DNA of 64,000 nt from NCBI GenBank assembly GCA_022841475.1, contig JALHRJ010000011.1:39521-103520 (forward strand), given 5' to 3'. Below are positions 32,808 to 41,801 of the stretch, piece after piece. Position 1 is the stretch's first letter; every line of letters starts with the position of its first letter. The notes beneath the pieces are model-generated. The model did not search any database. It was not told the DNA's origin and was given only the letters and a program-made list of their open reading frames with translations. The position numbers and the translations under genes were made by a program. The DNA comes from Cyclobacteriaceae bacterium. GTDB lineage: Bacteria > Bacteroidota > Bacteroidia > Cytophagales > Cyclobacteriaceae.

Positions 32808-35800
32808 ATGAAGTTAAAAGTTGATTGGGAAGAAGAAATCAGGAAAATAATTTGGGCCTTCGTCAACTTGAGGACCAAGAGGAGTGTTTGGGTTTGGGGA
32901 ATCAGAGTTTTTACAATTTCATTGCTTACAGAGATTGGGGCTCTCTTCCTTCCGGAATCCTTAGAGCCAAACTATGCTGAAATCAAAGACGAAATTGGAT
33001 GGTTTCCAACCGCATTATTGGCGATTTTTGTTTCAAAAATTCTCTTTCCAGGAGATTGGCAGGCTATACTGATCAAGATCGGCCTAGTCATACTATTCTC
33101 CATATTCGAACTAATCAACAGGTGGATTACAAATAGAAAGTGGTCTCAACTTGAAATTGATCAATATTGGATTCGCAGTACATTTCAAAAACTTTATGAC
33201 TCCAGTCTTAAGGAAAAATATATTAAGGAACTGCATACCAATACAATCTTCGAAAGTCAGCGCTTGGGGCCTCTACTCGTAACCCGTGAATACATTGATG
33301 TAATAGAGAGTCGAACAGTTAAGAATGAAGAATACCTAGCGATCGTTAAAAAGAATGTAACGACACTTATTTCTTTCTTAAATCAGCAACAGCTGCAAGA
33401 TGCGAATGAAGCCACTGAGATCTTAAATGATTATGTTTTGTTTGTTGATCGTTGTTTGGTGGAGCAACGAAATTTCATTCAACATGCAAGAAAAAAAACG
33501 GTAAATAAATTCAATTACGATTCAATTGCAAATGTAGAGACTTGTCAAGAAAAAGGTGAGCTGCTACATAATTTTCTGATCTCGAAAACTCAAACTTGGA
33601 CTCCGCTTTTTAATGATCAAGACGTTAACGAAGCAAGGGATGCCTACGAGTTCCTGACACATGAGTCCCAAGCCCCCGATTATGTTTACCTTAATTCCAG
33701 AATTTTAACATCTAAGAAGAGAGCACTTCATATTCATGGAAGTGCTGGAAGCGGAAAGACAAATCTGGCTTGCAACTTAGCGGACAGCTACTTTGGTGCA
33801 AACCTTCCATTTCTCTTCATCCCTGCTACAAGATTTAACAACTACAATCAAGCTTTGGAGGAGCCTATCAAAAACATTCTCGGCATCCCATCAGATTATA
33901 CTGTAGACAATTTTTTAGATAAGCTAAACGCTCTTGGAAGTACACATAGGTGTCGAGTGCCTATTATCATCGATGGTTTGAATGAGACAACTTTTGAGAA
34001 CCAAGGACTTTCTCCAATTTGGCAAACACATTTGAACGGATTTGCACAGAGCGTCAATCAACGCGAAAACTTAGTATTGATCACAACATTAAGAACGACC
34101 TATCTTCAAATTGTTTTTGGAAACAACCAGGACAATTGTTACGAATTGGAAGGCTTTACTGATGTCGATGATTTAGAAGCTTTGACCAAAACCTATTTCG
34201 ATTACTACAAAATTGATGCAGGAAATCTATCTATTCAAAATCTTTCCTTCTTTCAAAAGCCAATTTACATCTCCTTTTTTTGCGAAAGACAGAATCCCTA
34301 TAGAAAAATACAGAAGCAGGTAGTGCTCACTGCTCACAGTTTTTATTCTCTTGTTGGAGAATACCTATCAGAGATAAACAATGAAGTATGCACTTCGCTT
34401 GGCAGAGTACCTGAGTCGAATCAAGTTCTAGATGCAATCTATCAAGTCGCAAATCTATTTTGGCAGAATAACAATGCGACTATCACATACAAACAATTCT
34501 TAGAAACGGTTGATCAACAGCCGATAACACAAATCCTATCGAATCAATCAATTGCGCATAAACTTCTTGACTATGGATTGCTTTTTTATAGAGATCACAG
34601 TTATGGAGAAGTAGTTAGATTCACCTACCAATTAGTTGGAGGCTACTGCATTGCGAAAGGGATTAGGCAATCGAATGCAGATATCGGTGCGTTCTTAGCT
34701 GGCGCTGATTGCACTCAAAAACTATTAAGCGAGAATTATCAAGAGCTTCATGAAATGGCTCCTGACATTCTGAGGAATCTTACATACAACCTTAAGATTG
34801 AGGGCACACGTACATTTGACTTGCTTAATAATGATAGATTGTTTTCTCAATACATTAGTTCACTCTTTGAAATTCCAAGTGGAGATATCAATGCTAATGA
34901 TCTCGTTCTTATTGAGAACATTTTCAATAACGAAAAAAACGCACCGAGATTGTTAAAAGAAGCCCAAAAAATTGATAAGATTATCAATCACATGTTGAAT
35001 TGGGAGTTCTGGGATCGAACGCTGGCTGGCTTAGGCAAGCAATCTGTTGATAGATTTTGGAGTAAGCACATTCTAGAGAACGAGGCATATTATACTCAGA
35101 TTACAAGTGAATTTGAAAAACTCCTTAACACTCCTCAGATCCAAGAAGCTCAACTCAGGTTGTATGCACTCATTTGCAAGTGGATACTTGTGACGAATAT
35201 AAGAGGCTTGAGAGACAAAGCTACTCATGTGTTGTATTTGTATGGGGGCAAATACCCTCTTCATTTGCATGAAATGACTAAAGCTAGTGTGCACCATCCT
35301 GATATTTATATTTATGAGCGGCTACTCTTGGCAACCTACGGGGTGTGTATGGAGAAGCAGAATGATACGCAGTTTGTGCACCAACATTTAGATACCATTA
35401 GCAAGGATTATTACGAAATTCAATTCTCGCAAACATCCTTATCCACTAAAAATCATTTCATCGTCATCGATACTATTAAGCATATTGTAGATCTAGCTAC
35501 TAACAAAGGGATTTCCACACTCACTCCACAAGAGTTGGATCTAGTAGCAAACTTTCAATTTAACATTCCATTTGATTTTCGACTGCCGCGATTTAGTGAG
35601 TGCAAAGCCCTTATCGAATCTGCCAACCATGGGTACACCGCAGATCATCCATCACCCTATGCAATGGATTTTATCATCTACACAATAAACAGGCTCTTTG
35701 ACTCAGGTGATGACGATAAGCCCAAGGAGCATGCACGTGCCGTTGCCAAAATTTACAATCGAATAATGGAACTGGGATGGGATGAAAAAATACTTTATAA

Positions 35801-36791
35801 AAAGCCTTTTTTTGAAGGTCGGTCGGAGCTTAATGATTGTAAGATAGATCGAATTGGCAAGAAATATTGCTGGATAGCGTACTTTGAATATGCTGGATAT
35901 CTACTATCGAAAGGGCAATTAACGATTCAGTCTGGAGAAGATGAAAATCATTATTATGAAAGGCTGTCAGATATTGAAATTGATCCTAGTTTCCCTCATC
36001 CAGAAATTTCTAAACGGAAATTGTTTAAGAAACATTTGTTACTGTGGAGAATGCCTTGGTTAATGAAATTCATTAAGAGGTTCAATCCTGAAGTTAGCTG
36101 GGCCACACTAAAATATACTAAGAGCTTAATTTCGTTGGTTAATAAGAGATTTGACAACGCAGACTGTGTAATGCTATATGGAGATGTAAGTCAGCTTTTG
36201 ATTAAAGGTAACTATGACGTTCGATCCTTTATGTACTTGCATGCCATCTTTATTCCCAACGAATACAAACAAGATATTCTCAAAAACCTTGTATTCAAGG
36301 AAACTTCCGAAGAGTTTGACCCACATTTTTCGCAGAATGTCAATTGTTCCTACGCGGGTGAACTTTACTGGGCAGATTCCATCTTGAACTATCCATTAGA
36401 ATCAGATTCCTACAAAGATCTAGAGGGACACCATCCCGGATTTGAGTACGAGCGGTCTACAATGGATTATATGTGGGAAGGCCAACATTCAAATCTTAAC
36501 CCTAGCATATCATTGAACATCCCGACAAAAGCATTCGCTAAGAAATTTGGCTTAAGAATCAAACCATCAAAATTTGAAATTATAGACCAACACGGTAAGT
36601 CTGCTGTCTTTCTTTTCGAATATAAAGATGACAAGATTGACCAAGAATTTACATATGTTAATAGGGAAATGGTTAGTCAATATGTCAAGGAGAAAGATTA
36701 TTTTATGTTGTACGTAGTACTTCAAAGATCCTATGATCATGAGCTTTGGGGTGATCAAAGGCGATTTCAATACTATTTAGCAAATCTATGA
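32808..36791 (+). CDS. Large P-loop NTPase of STAND/NACHT type with N-terminal membrane helices
   Basis: 1327 residues. Residues 20-110 hold two hydrophobic segments (VFTISLLTEIGALFLP and AILIKIGLVILFSIFELINR). The ATPase domain begins near residue 310: Walker A HGSAGSGKTNL, Walker B VPIIIDGLNETTFEN and a sensor-like LVLITTLRTTYL. After that comes a long helical region to the end, as in STAND proteins whose C-terminus senses a ligand. This size and layout suit an antiphage ATPase (Avs-like in general plan), but I see no known Avs effector. It follows the DUF2971 protein with a 6-bp gap. Confidence 0.78.
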   Translation: MKLKVDWEEEIRKIIWAFVNLRTKRSVWVWGIRVFTISLLTEIGALFLPESLEPNYAEIKDEIGWFPTALLAIFVSKILFPGDWQAILIKIGLVILFSIFELINRWITNRKWSQLEIDQYWIRSTFQKLYDSSLKEKYIKELHTNTIFESQRLGPLLVTREYIDVIESRTVKNEEYLAIVKKNVTTLISFLNQQQLQDANEATEILNDYVLFVDRCLVEQRNFIQHARKKTVNKFNYDSIANVETCQEKGELLHNFLISKTQTWTPLFNDQDVNEARDAYEFLTHESQAPDYVYLNSRILTSKKRALHIHGSAGSGKTNLACNLADSYFGANLPFLFIPATRFNNYNQALEEPIKNILGIPSDYTVDNFLDKLNALGSTHRCRVPIIIDGLNETTFENQGLSPIWQTHLNGFAQSVNQRENLVLITTLRTTYLQIVFGNNQDNCYELEGFTDVDDLEALTKTYFDYYKIDAGNLSIQNLSFFQKPIYISFFCERQNPYRKIQKQVVLTAHSFYSLVGEYLSEINNEVCTSLGRVPESNQVLDAIYQVANLFWQNNNATITYKQFLETVDQQPITQILSNQSIAHKLLDYGLLFYRDHSYGEVVRFTYQLVGGYCIAKGIRQSNADIGAFLAGADCTQKLLSENYQELHEMAPDILRNLTYNLKIEGTRTFDLLNNDRLFSQYISSLFEIPSGDINANDLVLIENIFNNEKNAPRLLKEAQKIDKIINHMLNWEFWDRTLAGLGKQSVDRFWSKHILENEAYYTQITSEFEKLLNTPQIQEAQLRLYALICKWILVTNIRGLRDKATHVLYLYGGKYPLHLHEMTKASVHHPDIYIYERLLLATYGVCMEKQNDTQFVHQHLDTISKDYYEIQFSQTSLSTKNHFIVIDTIKHIVDLATNKGISTLTPQELDLVANFQFNIPFDFRLPRFSECKALIESANHGYTADHPSPYAMDFIIYTINRLFDSGDDDKPKEHARAVAKIYNRIMELGWDEKILYKKPFFEGRSELNDCKIDRIGKKYCWIAYFEYAGYLLSKGQLTIQSGEDENHYYERLSDIEIDPSFPHPEISKRKLFKKHLLLWRMPWLMKFIKRFNPEVSWATLKYTKSLISLVNKRFDNADCVMLYGDVSQLLIKGNYDVRSFMYLHAIFIPNEYKQDILKNLVFKETSEEFDPHFSQNVNCSYAGELYWADSILNYPLESDSYKDLEGHHPGFEYERSTMDYMWEGQHSNLNPSISLNIPTKAFAKKFGLRIKPSKFEIIDQHGKSAVFLFEYKDDKIDQEFTYVNREMVSQYVKEKDYFMLYVVLQRSYDHELWGDQRRFQYYLANL

Positions 36792-36872
36792 TTCATCCAA
36801 ATTTCGAGGATCACTCAGGAATCTATTTTTGACTTGCTCTGGAAGAAATCATGAGTTAACTAGGGTCAAAAT

Positions 36873-37694
36873 TTAGTTTGAGGCTGCAATTACTACTCCT
36901 ATAAGTATAAATGTAAGTAGTAGGGCACCCGCAAACTCATCATTATTACTCTTTACTGCACTAAGCGAAGTTGAAGAGCCAAAGGCAAATGGTACCTTCA
37001 AGCTCCCTGAGTTAAATGTAATTGTTGGAGTTTGATTATTCCCCATGCCTTTCAACACCTTAGCAACATGAGCCAAAATACTTTGTATCGAACAGGGGGA
37101 ATAGTCAGTATCTGCCTTCATTCTTGTTGACACTTGCATAAGTGCCTGAGTAAAATATCCACCAGTAGGGCTGTCATATGAATACTTTCCTTCCTGTGTT
37201 GCATGGACAATAAGTGATCCCCGAGGAGACAACGCAATACACTCACTAAATAACTCATAGGCTGGAGACCCTTCGAAGTGATCGACAGAATCTTCAAATG
37301 CAGGAATCCCAGATAGTCCGGGAGCCAAATAATTTCTACAAGCATCGACCAGTACCAATTGTCTCGGGCTTTCATTCAGCAATTGCCAATCAGGTATGTT
37401 ACCATCCCTTAATGATATCATTCTGTTATTGGAGAGCATGTCAGTATACCCGTGACCAGAAAAGTATATCAGGAGGTAGTCTGCTAATAGTGACTGGATG
37501 ATACTTACCGTCTCATCGACAGATGGATTATCTAGCGATATTATCTCATCTCTTTTCCATGCCCCACCTTTGTTAGATTGCAGGAAGCGACTCATTTGCT
37601 GGAGATCCTTTTTGACCCCACGCAAAAAATTATTGGGCTTGCCAGGGCATCCAATTAATACTGCTTTTCGAGTTATATTTTGAAAACGGATCAT
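36873..37694 (-). CDS. Membrane-anchored caspase-fold protease
   Basis: 273 residues of the caspase (C14) family: KAVLIGCPG at the first strand, the catalytic His81 in LLIYFSGHGYTD and Cys119 in LVLVDACRNY. A single C-terminal membrane helix (about 254-271, AGALLLTFILIGVVIAAS) tethers it. It is the last gene of a four-gene operon; its ATG overlaps the stop of the small membrane protein (ATGA). In bacteria such caspases act as activated proteases in defence, for example by cleaving a regulator or causing cell death. Both catalytic residues are intact. Confidence 0.92.
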   Translation of the reverse strand: MIRFQNITRKAVLIGCPGKPNNFLRGVKKDLQQMSRFLQSNKGGAWKRDEIISLDNPSVDETVSIIQSLLADYLLIYFSGHGYTDMLSNNRMISLRDGNIPDWQLLNESPRQLVLVDACRNYLAPGLSGIPAFEDSVDHFEGSPAYELFSECIALSPRGSLIVHATQEGKYSYDSPTGGYFTQALMQVSTRMKADTDYSPCSIQSILAHVAKVLKGMGNNQTPTITFNSGSLKVPFAFGSSTSLSAVKSNNDEFAGALLLTFILIGVVIAASN

Positions 37695-37924
37695 GCTTCA
37701 GGGGATTGTTCAGTTATTCTTTGATATTCAAATCCAATTGGCCTATCATCTGCCGGCGTATTAAGTAATACATCTAAATCTTGTGGTTCAGATTCCGATG
37801 AAACGGCCAACTCATTGCCTTCAATATTGTCTGTCCTGGTTATAGCATAAATGAAAACACCAAATAGTATGAGAAACAAAAACATTCCTATTGACTTTAT
37901 AATCCTGAAAGTAGATTTTTTCAT
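37691..37924 (-). CDS. Small membrane protein coupled to the caspase
   Basis: 77 residues: an N-terminal basic stretch, one membrane helix (IGMFLFLILFGVFIYAITR) and an acidic tail of about 45 residues (EGNELAVSSESEPQDLDVLL). No family is recognised. It lies one base after the gene before it and overlaps the caspase start. The tail on the far side of the membrane or the helix could pair with the caspase helix, or the tail could be a caspase substrate. Both ideas are inference. Confidence 0.75.
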   Translation of the reverse strand: MKKSTFRIIKSIGMFLFLILFGVFIYAITRTDNIEGNELAVSSESEPQDLDVLLNTPADDRPIGFEYQRITEQSPEA

Positions 37925-37925
37925 A

Positions 37926-38774
37926 CTAGCTCTTGTTTAATAATGGTGTTATTCCATTCTCATTCATCCAGGCGATTGCGTTTAAGATGTCCTTTTCAGG
38001 AAATCGTTTCTTTTTCTCATCCCATTCATAAAAAGACTTAATAAGTGATGCATTATTCACGAGCTTGTGATTTGAATTGAACTCAATCCAAAGAAAAAAA
38101 ACAGTAGCAACAATTTCACAAAAGTCTGATGACTTCTTTCTAAATAATTCAATAACTCTTCCGATTTCTCCGAGTTGATTTTTGAAATATCTTTCATACC
38201 ATACCTTGTATTCATCAGCTTTCTCATCTGGCGTGTACTTATAAGCTCCATAGTGCGTTCTAGAAACGATAAACCATCTTTTTCTTTTGAATTGAGCATC
38301 GAAGGTCCGCATCTGTATCGGATCTAACGGCCCTGCCGCGTATCTACCATAAGAAGAATTCAAATTCATTTCACAAACCTTATCGCATAGTAGATAAACC
38401 TTTACGAATTTAACGTGACCAAAGGTTGGCTCTTCATGAAGCTGGTAAGCTATCTCAGCAGCCAATACTAGTTTTTTGAAGTAGTCGCTTTTTACTTGAT
38501 CGGAAGTTTTTACTGAAGCTTTTACAGGTGCAGCTTTTTGCACCGGTACTGATTTGACTGCTTTTTTACCAAGTTGCTCACCACCTAAAAAAGCAGGCCG
38601 CTTCAAGTGGTCAGGAAACATCACTTGTGTTTTACCAAATATCTTATTGAATTCTTCAAGTTCTTCATCATTTGTAGGCAACAAGTATCCAAATCTCCTC
38701 ATATCAGTTTGAAGATTCTTTTTGTCATTGGGGGTCAAATCCTGGTTATCAGTTTTGCCTTTAGTTTTTGCCAT
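37926..38774 (-). CDS. Protein with a C-terminal domain like that of Bacteroidota restriction S subunits
   Basis: 282 residues. The Lys-rich N-terminal 80 residues look flexible. Residues about 95-275 recall a domain found at the C-terminus of some Bacteroidota type I restriction specificity subunits: KLVLAAEIAYQLHEEPTFGH, YGRYAAGPLDPIQMRTFDAQ and ELFRKKSSDFCEIVATVFF. There it occurs attached to DNA-recognition proteins; here it stands free. Whether it binds the sigma factor, DNA or the caspase is unknown. It begins 3 bp after the sigma gene stop. Confidence 0.6.
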   Translation of the reverse strand: MAKTKGKTDNQDLTPNDKKNLQTDMRRFGYLLPTNDEELEEFNKIFGKTQVMFPDHLKRPAFLGGEQLGKKAVKSVPVQKAAPVKASVKTSDQVKSDYFKKLVLAAEIAYQLHEEPTFGHVKFVKVYLLCDKVCEMNLNSSYGRYAAGPLDPIQMRTFDAQFKRKRWFIVSRTHYGAYKYTPDEKADEYKVWYERYFKNQLGEIGRVIELFRKKSSDFCEIVATVFFLWIEFNSNHKLVNNASLIKSFYEWDEKKKRFPEKDILNAIAWMNENGITPLLNKS

Positions 38775-38777
38775 GTC

Positions 38778-39578
38778 TCAGATTTTACAATTTCTTAAAT
38801 CCTCAAGTGCTCTTTGTTTCGCTTTGCGAATCGCAGCTGAGGTTACTTTGTATTTTGTTTTTAGATTTTCTAATACCTTATCAGGCAAGTGATCGGTGTT
38901 ACGCTCTTTAAATTCACTCTGAGCAATCAATTTCCTTACCTGCTTCGGTACAGCACAAGAACTCAAGTCATCTTTGAGTTTCAGCAATTCTGTTTCTTTG
39001 CCTGAAATATGATCGCCAACTTCTTCCTTTAACGTTCCATATTCAAGGCACGCAATCAAGATTTCCTTTGACATCGCATTCAATTTGTTCCATAAGGCAT
39101 CGAACTTTGCCTTGTCATAGGTCTGCTTGTATGCCTTTCTTTCAAATGTGACCCCAGGCCTGCTTTCTCTGAGCAGTTCATCTCCGTAGTCAGTCAGGGC
39201 TTTTCGCTCTTTCTTTTGATCACTCGCGAGTTTAAGGAACTTGTTGTTTCCAATTACAGATAACCAATTTAGGATCACTTTTTCACACTCAGTATCATCC
39301 CAGTTACCTCCCATCTCAAATGTTTCTATATCCTCGAAAGCAGTAAGAAAGGTGTCATTAAACACCTCTTCCATTTTTCCCTCCCAATCCGGTATCCCTC
39401 TATAAAGCTTTGACGCGACTTTATATAGTCTATCATAGAACTTTGGACTGAAACAATCATAAAATTCTGTCTTAAGCCTCTGCTTTCGTTGGTCATCCCG
39501 GCAGGTAATGAACGACCGGAGAAGAGCAATCAAGCTCCCCTCTCCATTACCCAGCTTCTGTGCCTCCGGTACTTCCAT
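38778..39578 (-). CDS. Sigma-70-family (ECF-like) factor heading the caspase operon
   Basis: 266 residues, longer than a usual ECF sigma. Region 2-like helices are seen at about 25-115 (FYDRLYKVASKLYRGIPDWE, then VFNDTFLTAFEDIETFEMGG) and a region 4-like HTH at the end (LENLKTKYKVTSAAIRKAKQ then RALEDLRNC). A linker of about 90 residues separates them. I do not see an anti-sigma gene. It is first in the operon sigma, 282-residue protein, small membrane protein, caspase, and diverges from the ubiquitin-like operon. Confidence 0.72.
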   Translation of the reverse strand: MEVPEAQKLGNGEGSLIALLRSFITCRDDQRKQRLKTEFYDCFSPKFYDRLYKVASKLYRGIPDWEGKMEEVFNDTFLTAFEDIETFEMGGNWDDTECEKVILNWLSVIGNNKFLKLASDQKKERKALTDYGDELLRESRPGVTFERKAYKQTYDKAKFDALWNKLNAMSKEILIACLEYGTLKEEVGDHISGKETELLKLKDDLSSCAVPKQVRKLIAQSEFKERNTDHLPDKVLENLKTKYKVTSAAIRKAKQRALEDLRNCKI

Positions 39579-39614
39579 TTAGGCCTACAATTTTTTATTT
39601 ACTCATTAATACCT

Positions 39615-39655
39615 AAGCGTGACATAATAAAAAACCGCGTTTTTGCGTCACGCTT
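39615..39655. promoter_or_regulatory. 9-bp inverted repeat in the divergent promoter region
   Basis: AAGCGTGAC (39615-39623) and GTCACGCTT (39647-39655) are exact inverses, 23 bp apart, in the 107-bp gap between the sigma-factor operon and the ubiquitin-like operon. Each strand thus carries AAGCGTGAC about 60-70 bp before its first gene. They may be the -35 elements of two divergent promoters read by the same ECF-like sigma factor, or the two half-sites of an operator. GTGAC is a usual type of ECF -35 core. Confidence 0.55.
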
Positions 39656-39685
39656 CTGCATTTAAGGCAAACAAAAGATAAGTAT

Positions 39686-40405
39686 ATGGCAGAAGAAATT
39701 GAAATTGTAGACCTCGAGGCCTATTCGAAAGAAGGGAGGCCTGTACCAAAGGACAAAAAGTACCGCATAAAAATCGACCGGGAGGTTTATGTGGTGGAAA
39801 AGGAATGCATGACAGGGCGTGAATTACTTACTCTCGCTGGCAAGAAGCCTCCAGAAAAGTACCAGCTTAACATGAAGTTGAAGGGTGGTAAAGTTGAACC
39901 AATTAGCCTCGATGAAAAGGTTTGCTTTACAAAGTCTGGCGTGGAAAAATTCATGACCCTTCCACTTGATCAGACCGAAGGTCAGGTCACGCGAAAGCAA
40001 TTTGACCTCTTGGATGAGGATGTAGAGTTTCTCGAAAGTTTGGGTCTCCCTTGGGAGACCCTTTCTGAATCTACTGGTCGATGGATTCTTATTCATGCCT
40101 ATCCAGTTTGCGAGGGATATAATGCAGAGAAATTAACGGTAGCCGTAAAGATTGAACCTGGCTATCCAAGAACTCAACTTGATATGGCGTATTTTTTTCC
40201 AGCGTTGTCACGAAGCGATGGGCAAGCAATCGGTGCAACCTCTGTCCAACAAATTGAAAGCAAATCTTACCAACGATGGTCACGTCACCGCACGCGTCAA
40301 AATCCCTGGAGAGAGGGGATTGACAACTTAAGTACTCATATGAGCTTAGTGAGTTATTGGTTCAAACAGGAATTTGAAAAGAAACCCAATGCAGTACCAG
40401 CTTAG
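39686..40405 (+). CDS. Ubiquitin-like domain fused to an E2-like domain
   Basis: 239 residues. Residues about 24-98 match the bacterial Multi_ubiq domain (YRIKIDREVYVVEKECMTGR, AGKKPPEKYQL, SGVEKFMTLP). Residues about 105-235 match the prokaryotic E2 family E (YPRTQLDMAYFFPALS, then a RWSRH block and PWREGIDNLSTH). So a single ubiquitin-like copy is joined, through its C-terminus, to the E2. The E2 part has one Cys (Cys142, YPVCEGYN), which lies before the core strands and not at the usual active-site position. Cleavage after TEG near residue 99 would free a Gly-ended ubiquitin-like protein; that is inference. Confidence 0.85.
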   Translation: MAEEIEIVDLEAYSKEGRPVPKDKKYRIKIDREVYVVEKECMTGRELLTLAGKKPPEKYQLNMKLKGGKVEPISLDEKVCFTKSGVEKFMTLPLDQTEGQVTRKQFDLLDEDVEFLESLGLPWETLSESTGRWILIHAYPVCEGYNAEKLTVAVKIEPGYPRTQLDMAYFFPALSRSDGQAIGATSVQQIESKSYQRWSRHRTRQNPWREGIDNLSTHMSLVSYWFKQEFEKKPNAVPA

Positions 40406-41801
40406 CGTCTCAGGATTTCACTACGACCATATTAAGAACCATCTTTTTCCGGGTGACAATTTGGAGGCAGTGGCTGTTGCTTTATGCGGTCGACTTAATA
40501 ACACCGATGTTCACAAGCTCCTCGTTCAGGAGGTTGTTTACATTCCTTATTCAGAATGTCACCGGACTCCAGACTTCATATCCTGGCAGACTGAAAGAAT
40601 AACTCCTTTGATAGAGAAAGCTTCAAAGCATAATTATGCAATTGTGAAAATTCATTGCCATCCACGTGGCTATGAACAATTTTCAACTTTGGATGACGAT
40701 TCAGACACACGTCTCTTCTCATCACTCTTCGGTTGGACAGATTCCGACTCTCCACACGCCAGCTGTGTGATGTTGCCTGATGGAAGAATTTTTGGGCGAG
40801 TTTTCTTTCCCGATTTGGAAACAGAAAGTATAACCAGAATTACCGTTGCCGGAGACAATATCAAAATTTGGGATTACACCGGTAATGCCAATGATCAATT
40901 AGAGATTGGCGAGAGGACAATTCAAGCATTTGGAGAAGGCACATTTAATCTTCTAAAGAAATTAAAAATTGGAGTTGTGGGGTGTTCAGGAACTGGTAGT
41001 CCAGTCATCGAACAATTAGTACGCTTAGGGGTCGGCAAATTGATATTGGTTGATCCCGACAAAGTTGAATTGAAAAATCTTAACAGAATATTGAATACAA
41101 AACGTGAGGATGCTAAGCGAGGTCGATTCAAGGTTGACGTTTTGAACGAATCCATTTCCAATTTTGATTTGGGGACACAAGTAGAAGTATTTTCAAACAA
41201 CATTTATGATGATCCTGTTTGTCTTCGTAAACTGGCTGAATGCGACATTCTGATTGGCACTGTTGATTCAGTAGATGGACGTGATTTGATAAATCGACTT
41301 TCCACGTATTACATCATTCCATATTTTGATTTGGGAATTAAATTGGAAGCTGATGGGAAGGGCGGAATTTTGAAAATAGTTGGCACTGTAAATTACATCC
41401 AACCTGGCAAGTCTTCTTTGATGTCCCGTGGATTGTATGATGCAGAAGATTTAAAAGCTGCAGGACTCTACAGAATCTTTCCAGATAAATTCCCTGACTT
41501 AGTTAAGAACTCCTATATCAAAAATATAAATGTTGATCGACCCGCTGTCATAAGCGTAAACATGATGATTGCCAGTTATGCAGTCAATGAATTTCTCAAC
41601 CGAATTCATCAATACAAAGTGGACGCAAGTCAAGAATTTGCACAGACAACCATTGATCTCACGGAGGGATGTTTTATCCATCGATCAGAGGATAGATTGA
41701 AAGTAGATGCTTTCCTTCATTCCAAAATAGGGTATGGTGACAGGAAGATGTTTTTAGACTTAGTTGAATTATCAAATCGGCAACATGAGAAATTGGTTTA
41801 G
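40389..41801 (+). CDS. JAMM peptidase-E1 (ThiF) fusion
   Basis: 470 residues from the ATG at 40389 (a TTG at 40374 is possible). The N-terminal JAB domain has a full JAMM motif: Glu48, His89 and His91 (KIHCHPRGYEQFSTLDDD), Ser99 and Asp102. The C-terminal E1-type domain starts near residue 193 with VVGCSGTGSPVIEQLV, then LILVDPDKVELKNLNRIL. The loop that holds the catalytic Cys in many E1s reads QPGKSSLMSRGLYD, without Cys, as far as I know common in this family. It would activate and also process or remove the ubiquitin-like protein. It overlaps the preceding gene by 17 bp. Confidence 0.88.
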   Translation: MQYQLSVSGFHYDHIKNHLFPGDNLEAVAVALCGRLNNTDVHKLLVQEVVYIPYSECHRTPDFISWQTERITPLIEKASKHNYAIVKIHCHPRGYEQFSTLDDDSDTRLFSSLFGWTDSDSPHASCVMLPDGRIFGRVFFPDLETESITRITVAGDNIKIWDYTGNANDQLEIGERTIQAFGEGTFNLLKKLKIGVVGCSGTGSPVIEQLVRLGVGKLILVDPDKVELKNLNRILNTKREDAKRGRFKVDVLNESISNFDLGTQVEVFSNNIYDDPVCLRKLAECDILIGTVDSVDGRDLINRLSTYYIIPYFDLGIKLEADGKGGILKIVGTVNYIQPGKSSLMSRGLYDAEDLKAAGLYRIFPDKFPDLVKNSYIKNINVDRPAVISVNMMIASYAVNEFLNRIHQYKVDASQEFAQTTIDLTEGCFIHRSEDRLKVDAFLHSKIGYGDRKMFLDLVELSNRQHEKLV

